24,912 bases of DNA from an uncultured Steroidobacter sp. (GTDB taxonomy: Bacteria; Pseudomonadota; Gammaproteobacteria; Steroidobacterales; Steroidobacteraceae): the NCBI RefSeq assembly GCF_937958065.1, contig NZ_CALFXI010000045.1, positions 1-24,912 on the forward strand. The letters run 5' to 3'. The first letter of the stretch is position 1, and each line of letters begins with the position of its first letter. A model generated the notes under the pieces. It was not told the DNA's origin. It searched no databases and saw nothing but the letters and a program-made list of their open reading frames with translations. Below are positions 6,498-14,415 of the stretch, piece by piece. The position numbers and the translations under genes were made by a program.

Positions 6498-7747
6498 GTG
6501 ACTCCGACTCCACGCCCCTGGTCGTCGACGTTGCCATTGCCGGCGGCGGCCTGGTCGGCGCCAGCCTGGCGCTCGCGCTGGCGAAGCTGCAGCTCAGAGT
6601 CGCGCTGATCGAGGCCGCTCCGTTCGGCGCCGTCGAGCAACCGAGCTTCGACGAGCGCACCACCGCGATCTCCAACGGCAGCCGGCGCATCTTCGAAGCG
6701 CTCGGTGTCTGGCCGCTGATCGAGCGCGAGGCCACCGCCATTCGTCGCATTCATGTGTCCGATCAAGGGCGCTTCGGCTTCACGCGCATCGACGCGAGAG
6801 AACAGGGGCTGAGCGCACTGGGCCATGTGGTCGTCAATCGCGTCATGGGCGCGGCGTTGTGGCGTCGGCTCAATGCCGAGTCGTCCATCACGGTGCTCGC
6901 GCCGGCCAAAGTGCAGTCCATGCAATTGCAACAGCACAGCCAGCGCATCGAATGCGAGCTGGAAGACGGCGTGCGCGTCGTCGAAGCGAAACTTGCGATC
7001 GCCGCCGACGGCGCTCGTTCCACCTTGCGGCAATCGGCCGGCATCGGCTCCAGCACTTGGGATTACGACCAGGTCGCGCTGGTCAGCAACGTGCTCTCAC
7101 AGCACTTCCACGATCACGTCGCGTACGAGCGTTTCACCAATGCGGGGCCGCTGGCGCTGCTGCCGCTGACCGAGGGCCGGTTGGGCGTGGTGTGGACCTT
7201 CCGTCCCGACACCGCCAAAGAAATGACGGCCCTGAGCGATGCCGAATTCCTGGCGCGCCTGCAGGACACGTTCGGTTTTCGTCTTGGCCGCTTCACCCGG
7301 GTCGGGCAGCGCCAGTTGTATCCGCTGTCGTTGACTCGCTCCGACGAATACGTCGCCGAGCGCCTGGCCATCGTTGGCAACGCCGCTCAGACGCTGCACC
7401 CGATCGCGGGGCAGGGATTCAATCTCGGTCTGCGCGATGCCGTGAGCCTCGCCGAGGTGCTGGCGGACGGGCTCGCGCAGGCGGGTACGGACTTCGATGC
7501 AGGCGACGGCATGTGGTTGCAGCGCTATCGCGAATGGCGCGCTGCCGATCGCAGCAACATCGTGCGTTTCACCGATGGTCTGGTGAGGTTGTTCTCTCAG
7601 CCGCTGGGTCCGATCAAGCTGCTGCGGAACGCCGGCATGCTGGCGTTCGATCTGATGCCCGCCGCAAAGGACGCGCTGTCGCAGTTGTCGTTGGGAGCTG
7701 CGGGCCGGGTGCCGCGTCTGGCGCGGGGCGCGCCACTAGAGCGTTGA
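6494..7747 (+). CDS. ubiH: 2-octaprenyl-6-methoxyphenol hydroxylase-type FAD monooxygenase
   Basis: A class A FAD/NAD(P)H aromatic hydroxylase that adds a ring hydroxyl in aerobic ubiquinone synthesis. The 417 residues show the Rossmann FAD loop VAIAGGGLVGASLALAL at about residue 12, the DERTTAISNGSRRIFEALGVW segment split by the ring-binding region, the DG motif (AADGARSTLR), and VGNAAQTLHPIAGQGFN near residue 295. The Asn-Ala-Ala-Gln variant in the last motif, in place of GDAAH, is characteristic of UbiH and separates it from its paralogue next door. It starts in the pepP stop codon and is followed 4 nt later by ubiI. The order pepP–ubiH–ubiI is the same as in E. coli. Confidence 0.94.
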   Translation: MSDSDSTPLVVDVAIAGGGLVGASLALALAKLQLRVALIEAAPFGAVEQPSFDERTTAISNGSRRIFEALGVWPLIEREATAIRRIHVSDQGRFGFTRIDAREQGLSALGHVVVNRVMGAALWRRLNAESSITVLAPAKVQSMQLQQHSQRIECELEDGVRVVEAKLAIAADGARSTLRQSAGIGSSTWDYDQVALVSNVLSQHFHDHVAYERFTNAGPLALLPLTEGRLGVVWTFRPDTAKEMTALSDAEFLARLQDTFGFRLGRFTRVGQRQLYPLSLTRSDEYVAERLAIVGNAAQTLHPIAGQGFNLGLRDAVSLAEVLADGLAQAGTDFDAGDGMWLQRYREWRAADRSNIVRFTDGLVRLFSQPLGPIKLLRNAGMLAFDLMPAAKDALSQLSLGAAGRVPRLARGAPLER

Positions 7748-7751
7748 TGGC

Positions 7752-9002
7752 ATGAAGACAGGCTTCCACCTCCTCGTGATTGGCGGCGGCATGGTCGGCG
7801 CATGTGTCGCTGCGTTGGCGGCCACCAATCGTCACTTCGCCGATCTGCGCATCGCTGTGCTCGAGGCGAAGCCGCCGACGCTGCCACCGCCGGATGCAGT
7901 CGACGATGTCGATCTGCGCGTATCCGCAATCTCACGCGCTTCAGAGCGCATCCTGAGCGAGATCGGGGCATGGCAGCTGCTACCCAGCCAGCATGTCTGC
8001 GCATACGACGACATGAGCGTATGGGACGCCGTTGGCAAGCCGCGCGGTCCGGGCTCGATTCATTTCTCCGCGAGCGAATCGGGCGAGCCGAACCTTGGAT
8101 ACATCGTCGAGAACCGGCGCGTGCTGTGGTCGATCTACGATTGCGCCGCTTTCCGCAATCGTGTGACGTTGCTGCGTGGTGAGCTGAGCGGGCTGGAGTT
8201 CGAAGACGATCACGCGACGGCCATTCTGAGCGACGGCCGCCGTATCGATGCGGCATTGATCGTCGGATCGGACGGCTCCGCCTCCCTGAGTCGCAAGCTT
8301 GCCGGTATCGAGACTCGCGGATGGGAGTACGACCAATTCGCCTTCGTTACTCACGTGCGCACCGAGCATCCGCATGCGCGTACTGCGTGGCAGAGATTCC
8401 TGCCGGATGGGCCGATTGCATTCCTGCCGCTCGCCGATGGCCGCAGCTCCATCGTGTGGACGACCACGCCGGAGCACGCCGAACGCCTGGTCAGTGACGC
8501 TCCCAAGCAGGTCGCGAAGGAGTTGTCGTTGGCGCTCGATGGCACGCTCGGCCAGGTCGAGCTGGCCGGACCTCGCGGCCGATTCCCTTTGCGCCTGACC
8601 CATGCCAAAGATTATTGCCGCGAGCGTTTCGTCCTGGTGGGCGACGCCGCTCACGCCATCCATCCCCTGGCGGGGCAGGGAGTGAATCTGGGTTTCCTCG
8701 ACAGCGCCGCGTTGATCGAGGTGCTGGCGGAGGAATTGGACGCGGGGCTGCCCGCCGCGGCGCTCGGTGAGCGACGTGTTCTGCGCCGATACGAACGTTG
8801 GCGCAAGAGCGAGAACGCGGTGGCGCTGGGGCTGGTCGATGGTTTGAACAAACTGTTTGGCAGCCGCACCGAGACGCTCGGCTGGGCGCGCCGCACCGGT
8901 CTGAGCGCGTTGGACGGCAGCCTGTTCGCCAAGCGTTTCCTCATGGGGCGTGCGCTCGGAATTCGCGGCGCGGCCCCAGCGCTGGTTCGCGCGCATCGCT
9001 AA
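7752..9002 (+). CDS. ubiI: UbiI-like FAD-dependent ubiquinone hydroxylase
   Basis: The second FAD hydroxylase of ubiquinone synthesis, 416 residues long, paralogous to the preceding gene. In E. coli UbiI adds the C5 hydroxyl. FAD-loop VIGGGMVGACVAALAA opens the protein. DLRVSAISRASERILSEIGA closely follows the UbiI/VisC pattern, VGSDGSASLSRKLAG is the DG motif, and LVGDAAHAIHPLAGQG the second FAD motif with the usual GDAAH. There is a 4-bp gap after ubiH and 35 bp before the acyl-CoA dehydrogenase gene. I cannot tell from sequence alone whether it also covers the UbiF (C6) step, for which no third paralogue is present here. The regiospecificity is inferred from synteny and the RVSAI motif. 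Confidence 0.9.
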   Translation: MKTGFHLLVIGGGMVGACVAALAATNRHFADLRIAVLEAKPPTLPPPDAVDDVDLRVSAISRASERILSEIGAWQLLPSQHVCAYDDMSVWDAVGKPRGPGSIHFSASESGEPNLGYIVENRRVLWSIYDCAAFRNRVTLLRGELSGLEFEDDHATAILSDGRRIDAALIVGSDGSASLSRKLAGIETRGWEYDQFAFVTHVRTEHPHARTAWQRFLPDGPIAFLPLADGRSSIVWTTTPEHAERLVSDAPKQVAKELSLALDGTLGQVELAGPRGRFPLRLTHAKDYCRERFVLVGDAAHAIHPLAGQGVNLGFLDSAALIEVLAEELDAGLPAAALGERRVLRRYERWRKSENAVALGLVDGLNKLFGSRTETLGWARRTGLSALDGSLFAKRFLMGRALGIRGAAPALVRAHR

Positions 9003-9037
9003 ACTGAACGGACGCAACTCACTAGGGTGGGTCGGGG

Positions 9038-10693
9038 ATGCAAAGCACGCTGTTCATCCAATCCCCGCCGGTGCTGGGCAACCAGTATGGCGACGATCTC
9101 TTTTTGCGTGGCTGGTTGCAGCGGCGTCTGCCCGCCGGCATGCTGGCGGAGATCGAGCCTTCCCTGACCGAGCTGGGTGCCCTGGCCGGTGGCGAGTTGT
9201 ATCAGCTGCAGTTGCAGGACCGGCTCAACGAGCCGACGCTCACGCAATGGGATGCCTGGGGCAATCGCATCGATCGCATCGAAGTCACCCCCTTGTGGCG
9301 CCGGGCTGCCGGGATTGCGGCCAGCCACGGGCTGATCGCGATTCCCTATGAGCGGCGTCACGGCCGTTACTCGCGCATCCATCAATTCGCGGCGGTTTAT
9401 CTGTTCCATCCCTCGTCGGATGTTTATACCTGCCCGTTGGCCATGAGCGACGGTGCCGCCCGCACGCTGACAGTTTCGGGCAATCAGGCGCTCATCGAGC
9501 GTGCGGTCAGTCGCTTGATCCAGCGCGATCCGGCCCAGGCATGGACCAGCGGTCAATGGATGACCGAAGCGACCGGCGGCTCCGATGTTGGCGCCTCGCT
9601 CACTCGGGCTGTGCGCGACGAATCCGGTTGGCGGCTGTATGGCAAGAAGTGGTTCACCTCGGCCATCACGTCACAGATGGCACTGACGCTGGCTCGTCCG
9701 GAAGGCAATGGTCCGGGCGGCAGCGGGCTCGCCATGTTCTACGTCGAGACGCACAACGACGATGGCAGCTTGAATGGCATCCGTGTCGAGCGCCTGAAAG
9801 ATAAATTGGGGACGCGCAAGGTCCCGACCGCGGAGCTCACGCTGGAGGGCACGCGCGCCGTCCTGGTCGGCGACACGCGGCATGGCACTCGAAACATCGA
9901 GCCGATGCTGACCGTGACCCGTGCCTGGAACAGCGTGACTTCGGTCAGCTTCATGCGTCGCGCGCTCGCGTTGGCGCGTGCCTATGCCAGTCAACGGCGC
10001 GCGTTCGGCGCAAAGCTGGCTGAGCTGCCGTTGCACGTCGACACGCTCGCTGGCCTGGAAGCGGAAACGCGGGGCGCGTTCCTGCTGGCGTTCGAGCTGG
10101 TCGAGCTGATGGGGCGGCAGGAGGCGGGCGAGATCGACGCTGCCCAGAAAGCGCTGCTCCGAGTGATCACTCCCATCGCCAAGCTGCTGACCGCCAGACA
10201 GGCTGTCAGTGTTGTGAGCGAGTGCATAGAAGCGTTCGGCGGCGCCGGTTATGTAGAAGATACCGGCCTGCCGCTGCTGCTCCGTGACGCGCAGGTGTTG
10301 CCGATCTGGGAAGGCACCACGAACGTGCTGGCATTGGATACCGTGCTGCGTGGAGAGCTCAGCGTCGGATTGCCGGCCTTGCGACAGCGGATCGAGCAAG
10401 GTATCTCGACCCCGCAAGACGCGCGCCTGGCCAAGGTCGGACAACAGGCACTCGCTGCCGTCGAACACGTCTCGAGCTGGTTGAGTCACAATAACGACCC
10501 GAGCTGCCTGCAGGCCAACGCCCGCCGGGTGGCGATGACTCTCGGACGCGCGCTGGAGCTGGCGTTGCTAGTCGAGCATGCTGCAGCGACCGCGGCGCCT
10601 GGCGATGTGGCCGCGGCCTGCCGGTTCGCAGCCGCGCCCGTGGATTTGCTCGTGGATATCAATAGCGAAGATTCCGCCCGCCTGATCGAATGA
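9038..10693 (+). CDS. AidB-like acyl-CoA dehydrogenase
   Basis: A 551-residue flavoprotein of the acyl-CoA dehydrogenase superfamily, AidB branch. It shares with E. coli AidB the NQYGDDLFLRGWL-type opening, MTEATGGSDVGASLTRA, the WFTSA flavin-contact segment, IRVERLKDKLGTRKVPTAE, RRALALARAYASQRRAFGA and PIWEGTTNVLALD. The Glu of that last motif is residue 425, the same number as the conserved Glu of AidB. E. coli AidB binds DNA and is induced by alkylation damage; its true substrate is unresolved. This gene is embedded between ubiI and a membrane-protein gene, with its stop overlapping the next start by 4 nt (ATGA). A role in lipid or acyl metabolism linked to quinone is as plausible as DNA protection. 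The start at 9038 follows a G-rich stretch that could serve as ribosome site. Confidence 0.88.
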   Translation: MQSTLFIQSPPVLGNQYGDDLFLRGWLQRRLPAGMLAEIEPSLTELGALAGGELYQLQLQDRLNEPTLTQWDAWGNRIDRIEVTPLWRRAAGIAASHGLIAIPYERRHGRYSRIHQFAAVYLFHPSSDVYTCPLAMSDGAARTLTVSGNQALIERAVSRLIQRDPAQAWTSGQWMTEATGGSDVGASLTRAVRDESGWRLYGKKWFTSAITSQMALTLARPEGNGPGGSGLAMFYVETHNDDGSLNGIRVERLKDKLGTRKVPTAELTLEGTRAVLVGDTRHGTRNIEPMLTVTRAWNSVTSVSFMRRALALARAYASQRRAFGAKLAELPLHVDTLAGLEAETRGAFLLAFELVELMGRQEAGEIDAAQKALLRVITPIAKLLTARQAVSVVSECIEAFGGAGYVEDTGLPLLLRDAQVLPIWEGTTNVLALDTVLRGELSVGLPALRQRIEQGISTPQDARLAKVGQQALAAVEHVSSWLSHNNDPSCLQANARRVAMTLGRALELALLVEHAAATAAPGDVAAACRFAAAPVDLLVDINSEDSARLIE

Positions 10694-12222
10694 ATAATCG
10701 TCACATCTATGTGCTGTCAGCGGTGCTGGCGCTGATCGGCTTGTCGCTGTTCGCGTACAAGTCGCAAGTGCTCGGCTTTCCGCTGCAGCCGCAGGAGGAG
10801 ACGCGTGTCTGGACCGTCGAGGCCGCGGTGCGCTTCGACCCGGGGCCCGCCGCGGTGAAAGCGACCCTGCGCATTCCCAATCTCACGCCGGGTTTCTCCA
10901 TCCTCGATGAGAATTTCATTTCGCGCGGCTTCGGTCATGCGACCCGCGCCGCGCCGGCTGGCCGCGAATCGCAATGGACGCTGCGCCAGGCGACCGGCCC
11001 CCAGACGCTGTACTACCGCGCACAGGTGTATCGCGATTCCAGCCGCATGGCCGAGGACACGACCCCGCCGTTTCCCGAACAGCCGGTGCTCGATGAGCCC
11101 TCGCGTATCGCCATGGAAGGATTGATCGCCGAAGTGCGGCGCCAGTCGGCGGACGTCGCCAGCTTCACCACCGAGCTGCTTCGTCACATCAACCATGCCG
11201 AACGCGATCCCTACGTCAGCCTGTTCATGAGTCGGGGCCGCGCGCGGGCGGATGCGGCCGAGCTGGCGACGATCTTTCTGGCCGGTGCTCAGATTCCGGC
11301 GCGCATCGCGCACGGCATCCAACTGCGTGCCGTGCCGGGGCCGGTGCAGTCCCAGCAGCTGCTCGAAGTGCACGACGGCGTGCAATGGTTGTACTTCGAT
11401 CCCGAGACACTGGAGCAGGGACTGCCGCCGGACTTCCTGATCTGGTGGCGCGGCGACGAGCCTATCGCCAGTCTCGAAGGCGGCAGCAATCTGGATGTGA
11501 CCCTCGCGGTTCAGCAGAACCTGCTGGATTCGATGGTGGTCGCCGAGCGCCGCGCGGAGTTGACCGGCTCGCACGCCATGGACTTCTCGCTGTTCGCATT
11601 GCCCATCGCGACGCAGGCGGTGTACGCGGTGCTGATGATGATCCCGATCGGCGCGCTGGTGATCATGCTGCTGCGTAACTTCATCGGTGTGAAGACGTTC
11701 GGCACGTTCATGCCGGTGCTGGTCGCGCTCGCGTTTCGTGAGACCCGGCTGCTGTGGGGCATCGTGCTGTTCGCCGTGATCGTGTCGTTGGGACTGTTGA
11801 TCCGCTTCTATCTGGAAAAACTGCGCTTGCTGCTGGTGCCGCGCCTGACCACCGTGCTGACCGTGGTGGTGCTGCTGATGGCCGGCATCAGCGTGCTCAG
11901 TCAGAAACTGGAGCTGCAGCCGGGCCTGTCGATCGCGCTGTTCCCGATGGTCATTCTGTCGATGACCATCGAGCGCATGTCGATCGTGTGGGAGGAGCGT
12001 GGCGCGTCGGAAGCCCTCCAGGAAGGCCTCGGCAGCCTGGTCGTCGCGGCGGTCGCGTACGTCGTCATGGGCATCGCGTGGCTGGAACACCTGATCTTCG
12101 TGTTCCCCGAGCTGTTGCTGCTGGTGATCGCGATGTCGCTGCTGGCTGGCCGTTACACCGGCTATCGCTTGCTCGAATTGCGCCGCTTCAAGGCGCTGGC
12201 GCCGGCCGGGAGTGGGCCATAG
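10690..12222 (+). CDS. Inactive transglutaminase fused to 7TM domain
   Basis: A 510-residue inner-membrane protein. One N-terminal membrane helix (about residues 5-24) precedes a periplasmic transglutaminase-like domain (about 30-290), followed by about seven membrane segments (about 300-500). The transglutaminase fold is recognisable from SRGRARADAAELATIFLAG, QIPARIAHGI and WLYFDPETLEQG. The catalytic Cys position (near residue 185) is Ala/Arg and the His position before LLEVHDG is Gln; only the Asp in YFDPE remains, so hydrolysis or transfer is not expected. In this family (Transglut_i_TM plus 7TM_transglut) the gene is paired with an ATP-grasp ligase, as here. Substrate and function are unknown; a scaffold or peptide-sensing role is inference. 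The ATG lies in the preceding stop codon, and its TAG overlaps the next GTG start by one base. Confidence 0.87.
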   Translation: MNNRHIYVLSAVLALIGLSLFAYKSQVLGFPLQPQEETRVWTVEAAVRFDPGPAAVKATLRIPNLTPGFSILDENFISRGFGHATRAAPAGRESQWTLRQATGPQTLYYRAQVYRDSSRMAEDTTPPFPEQPVLDEPSRIAMEGLIAEVRRQSADVASFTTELLRHINHAERDPYVSLFMSRGRARADAAELATIFLAGAQIPARIAHGIQLRAVPGPVQSQQLLEVHDGVQWLYFDPETLEQGLPPDFLIWWRGDEPIASLEGGSNLDVTLAVQQNLLDSMVVAERRAELTGSHAMDFSLFALPIATQAVYAVLMMIPIGALVIMLLRNFIGVKTFGTFMPVLVALAFRETRLLWGIVLFAVIVSLGLLIRFYLEKLRLLLVPRLTTVLTVVVLLMAGISVLSQKLELQPGLSIALFPMVILSMTIERMSIVWEERGASEALQEGLGSLVVAAVAYVVMGIAWLEHLIFVFPELLLLVIAMSLLAGRYTGYRLLELRRFKALAPAGSGP

Positions 12223-13208
12223 TGTTCGGTCGTTACCGGGCCTTGGCCGACGAGGGGGTGCTTGGGCTCAACAAGCGCAACGGCGACTACATCCTGCGTT
12301 TCAATCCCCGGCGGCTGTATCCGCTGGTCGATGACAAGCTGAAGACCAAACGGCTGGCGCTCGCCGCCGGGATCGCGGTTCCGCAGCTGTATGGCGTGAT
12401 CGAGACTCAGCATGACATCCGGCGCCTGCCGGAGATCGTGAAGGATCATCCGGAGTTCGCGCTGAAGCCGGCACATGGCAGCGCGGGTGACGGCATCGTC
12501 GTCATCTCCGGCCGCAGCTCGCAGCGCTATCGAACCATCAGTGGCACGTTGCTCGACGACGATTTCCTCTCGCACCACCTATCCAATGCCATCAACGGAC
12601 AGTTCAGCCTCGGCGGCGTCCAGGACGTGGTCATCGTCGAATACATGGTGCGCTTCTCGCCGGTGTTCGAGCGCATCAGCTTCCAGGGCGTGCCGGACAT
12701 TCGGGTCATCGTGTATCGCGGTTTCCCGATCATGGCGATGGTGCGGCTGCCGACCCGGGCGTCGCATGGCAAGGCGAATCTGCATCAGGGTGCAGTGGGG
12801 GCGGGGATCGATCTCGCTTCCGGCGTGACGCTGGATGGCGTGGTGGGAACGCAGGTGGTGACGCATCACCCGGATTCGGTGCATGGGATCGCCGGGCTGA
12901 AGATTCCGGACTGGGACGTCATCCTGGACATCTCGGCGCGCTGTTATGAGCTGACCGGCATGGGTTACATCGGCGTCGACATCGTGCTCGATCGCGATCT
13001 CGGCCCGTTGGTGCTGGAGTTGAATGCCCGGCCGGGGCTGGCCATTCAGATCGCCAACCGGCAGGGATTGTTACGTCGCTTGAAGATCTGCGACGAGCGC
13101 GCCAACTTCAGCGCTGCCGCGCCCGAGCGCATCGCTTTCGCTCAACGGGAGTTCCGTCATCCCGTCGGCCCTGTGCTTGCTCCCGACGCTGTCGTCAGCG
13201 TTGCGTGA
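12222..13208 (+). CDS. ATP-grasp alpha-L-glutamate ligase-like protein
   Basis: A 328-residue ATP-grasp enzyme of the RimK-related type (TIGR02291), which ligates an amino acid or peptide through an acyl-phosphate. Motifs are GVLGLNKRNGDYI near the start, LYPLVDDKLKTKRLA, the ATP loop KPAHGSAGDGIVVI, VEYMVRFSPVFERIS, the conserved block DIRVIVYRGFPIMAMVRLPT with SHGKANLHQGAVGAGID, and metal-binding LVLELNARPGLAIQ. The GTG at 12222 overlaps the upstream TAG (TAGTG) and has GGGAG 8 nt before it, so I prefer it to a longer frame reaching into the upstream gene. Cytoplasmic, with the 7TM partner encoded just before it. The retropepsin-like protease that often accompanies such pairs is not in this window. 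The acceptor is unknown. Confidence 0.9.
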   Translation: MFGRYRALADEGVLGLNKRNGDYILRFNPRRLYPLVDDKLKTKRLALAAGIAVPQLYGVIETQHDIRRLPEIVKDHPEFALKPAHGSAGDGIVVISGRSSQRYRTISGTLLDDDFLSHHLSNAINGQFSLGGVQDVVIVEYMVRFSPVFERISFQGVPDIRVIVYRGFPIMAMVRLPTRASHGKANLHQGAVGAGIDLASGVTLDGVVGTQVVTHHPDSVHGIAGLKIPDWDVILDISARCYELTGMGYIGVDIVLDRDLGPLVLELNARPGLAIQIANRQGLLRRLKICDERANFSAAAPERIAFAQREFRHPVGPVLAPDAVVSVA

Positions 13209-13212
13209 GCTG

Positions 13213-13278
13213 CGCTTCGCGTTGCGCGCAGCCTGTCGGCAGAGCTGGGGCGTAGGTGGGGGGCTCGGGAAACTCGCC
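13213..13278. repeat. Dispersed repeat, copy A
   Basis: From 13224 to 13278 this copy matches 24858-24912 at 54 of 55 positions (one G/T difference at 13263). CGCTTCGCG upstream of that also matches, after a 1-bp indel. The core includes CAGCCTGTCGGCAGAGCTGG and the G-rich GTAGGTGGGGG. Both copies lie immediately beyond the 3' end of a plus-strand gene. It is probably an intergenic repeat family of the host genome, but its true length is hidden by the window edge. Confidence 0.85.
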
Positions 13279-13343
13279 AGCGTCTGCAGCGTTGGCGGGC
13301 TTTGCGTCGATGGCTGCCGCACGATTTGGAGCGCTGCGCGGCG

Positions 13344-13382
13344 TGCGCTTCGCTGAGCGCGAGCTGAAGAAGGTGGGGGCTG
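13344..13382. repeat. Decayed partial copy of the dispersed repeat
   Basis: TGCGCTTCGC, GAGCTG and AGGTGGGGGCT occur in the same order and orientation as in copy A, about 130 bp downstream of it, with the middle of the unit shortened by about 15 bp. The similarity is short and lies in GC-rich DNA, so chance resemblance is possible. Confidence 0.4.
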
Positions 13383-13550
13383 AGAGCGGTGGATCGACGG
13401 CGGGGATTTAACATTCGGCGTTTCCGCACAAACGTCCGCTGCCGCAAACCCTCTGTTCGATCCAGCTCGTGCCGTTGAGCGCACAGATTGATCTGTTCGT
13501 GCGCGCCGGCGGGCGACAAACTTCTCGACACGGCGGGGTTGCCCACTCAA

Positions 13551-13610
13551 GCGAGCGCTACTCGCCAACGTCAGCGCGGTGCTCCCCACTGACCGCGAGC
13601 GCTAGTCGCC
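13551..13610. repeat. Pair of 16-bp hairpin-forming repeats
   Basis: GCGAGCGCTACTCGCC (13551-13566) and GCGAGCGCTAGTCGCC (13595-13610) differ at one base and are 44 bp apart. The first can form a 5-bp stem GCGAG/CTCGC, the second a 4-bp stem. They lie just beyond the 3' end of the minus-strand secreted-protein gene on the side facing the ATP-grasp gene, and could mark transcript ends. Confidence 0.5.
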
Positions 13611-13618
13611 CCACACTC

Positions 13619-14062
13619 TCAAGGCGCGTTCCGAGACTCCGAAGCAGGCTGGGGCGGCGACCATTTGCTTTTTGGCGCCGGCACGTTCACCGACGCGAAG
13701 AATCCCGCCGATGTTCTGATGGTCACCTTCGCCGGCCGGCAGCTGAAATCTCGCAGGTCGATGCGCAGGGGCCTGGTGAACTCCTGTCGGGCGAGGTCAT
13801 CGGGCTGGCTGTCCACCAGCAGCCCGAGAATCTGCTGCCGCTCATCGTCGAGCCGCTTGCACTCGTCCCACTGCACGTTGAACTGGTGATCCGGATTCGT
13901 GCCGCGGTACGCGATGGTCATGACCAGGTGATCCTTGGCCGGGTCATACGCGAGAGCCGTCACCGTCACCGCCGCGGCGGGCGCGACGTAGAGGAGGGCA
14001 GCGGTACATGCCGCCCAGATACGCAGGTGCAGAGCGAGTCGACCCAACGTAGCGCGGCGCAT
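13619..14062 (-). CDS. Small secreted protein of unknown function
   Basis: A 147-residue protein I do not recognise. The ATG at 14062 has GGAG 8 nt upstream; a longer frame from 14170 would overlap the pterin dehydratase gene and delay the signal peptide. Residues 1-31 form a clear signal peptide: Arg-rich start, hydrophobic core WAACTAALLYVAP, and an AAA cleavage site before VTVTALAYD. The mature part, about 116 residues, looks β-rich (VTALAYDPAKDHLVMTIAYR) and has just two Cys (68 in WDECKRL and 108 in DFSCRPAKV), which fits one periplasmic disulfide. The C-terminal 20 residues are Pro/Ser/Lys-rich. It lies 14 nt after the dehydratase stop and is probably cotranscribed with ispG. Confidence 0.75.
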   Translation of the reverse strand: MRRATLGRLALHLRIWAACTAALLYVAPAAAVTVTALAYDPAKDHLVMTIAYRGTNPDHQFNVQWDECKRLDDERQQILGLLVDSQPDDLARQEFTRPLRIDLRDFSCRPAKVTIRTSAGFFASVNVPAPKSKWSPPQPASESRNAP

Positions 14063-14076
14063 GTGAGTTTCTCCGG

Positions 14077-14415
14077 CTAGGTGCGTGGCAAAGCGTCCAC
14101 CTTGGCGGCGCAGATGAAATCGTTGTGCGACAGCCCGCCGATGGCGTGGGTGTTGAAGGTCATGCGGCAATAGCCATAGCCGACTTCCATGTCCGGATGG
14201 TGATCTTCGGCGTTGGCGATGTGAGCGACCGCGTTCACGAAGCTCATCGTGTGATAGAAGTTACGGAACTTCCATTCGCCGCGGATGCTGCGGCCGTCGG
14301 CCGCGAGTTTCCAGACGTCGCTGACCTGTTTCATCAAGCCCTGCGCTTCTTCGAGGGTCAGGGGAGCGACGCCGCCTTCGCAAGGTTTGCAGCGTTGTTC
14401 GGCAAGTGAGGTCAT
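14077..14415 (-). CDS. phhB: 4a-hydroxytetrahydrobiopterin dehydratase
   Basis: A pterin-4a-carbinolamine dehydratase that regenerates the pterin cofactor after aromatic amino acid hydroxylation. The 112-residue protein has the compact family fold: WKFRNFYHTMSFVNAVAHIA and the active-site EDHHPDMEVGYGYCRMTFNT with His72, His73 and His90. A short Cys-containing N terminus (EQRCKPCEGG) precedes it, as in many bacterial members. Its ATG overlaps the ispG stop by 4 nt. No phenylalanine hydroxylase gene is in this window, so the partner is elsewhere, or the protein has another use; such stand-alone dehydratases have also been linked to molybdopterin or to transcription coactivation. The link to ispG is only operon context. 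Confidence 0.93.
   Translation of the reverse strand: MTSLAEQRCKPCEGGVAPLTLEEAQGLMKQVSDVWKLAADGRSIRGEWKFRNFYHTMSFVNAVAHIANAEDHHPDMEVGYGYCRMTFNTHAIGGLSHNDFICAAKVDALPRT

Larger units (their letters stand above)
13209..13618. other. Repeat-bearing intergenic spacer
   Basis: About 410 bp lie between the convergent ends of the ATP-grasp gene and the minus-strand secreted-protein gene. Frames exist on both strands (for example 13157-13546 minus), but their translations are Arg/Ser/Pro-rich and overlap real genes, so I call no gene. The spacer holds one copy of the dispersed repeat found again at the right end of the window (13213-13278), a decayed second copy (13344-13382) and a pair of near-identical 16-mers (13551-13566 and 13595-13610). 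I see no clear intrinsic terminator with a T-run. Confidence 0.6.

Noticed and set aside
10717..12090. 457-codon antisense frame very rich in Gln, His and Arg
   Set aside because: Shadow of the 7TM gene, whose hydrophobic codons read as Gln/His on the complement.
11754..12221. Long upstream extension of the ATP-grasp protein
   Set aside because: Out-of-frame overlap with the 7TM gene; GTG at 12222 with GGGAG upstream gives the family N terminus.
13157..13546. 129-codon minus-strand frame between the ATP-grasp and secreted-protein genes
   Set aside because: Arg/Ser-rich, overlaps the 3' end of the ATP-grasp gene, has no ribosome site, and is partly made of repeat DNA.
14063..14170. Upstream ATG at 14170 for the secreted protein
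   Set aside because: Would overlap the pterin dehydratase gene and bury the signal peptide; the ATG at 14062 has GGAG at the right distance.
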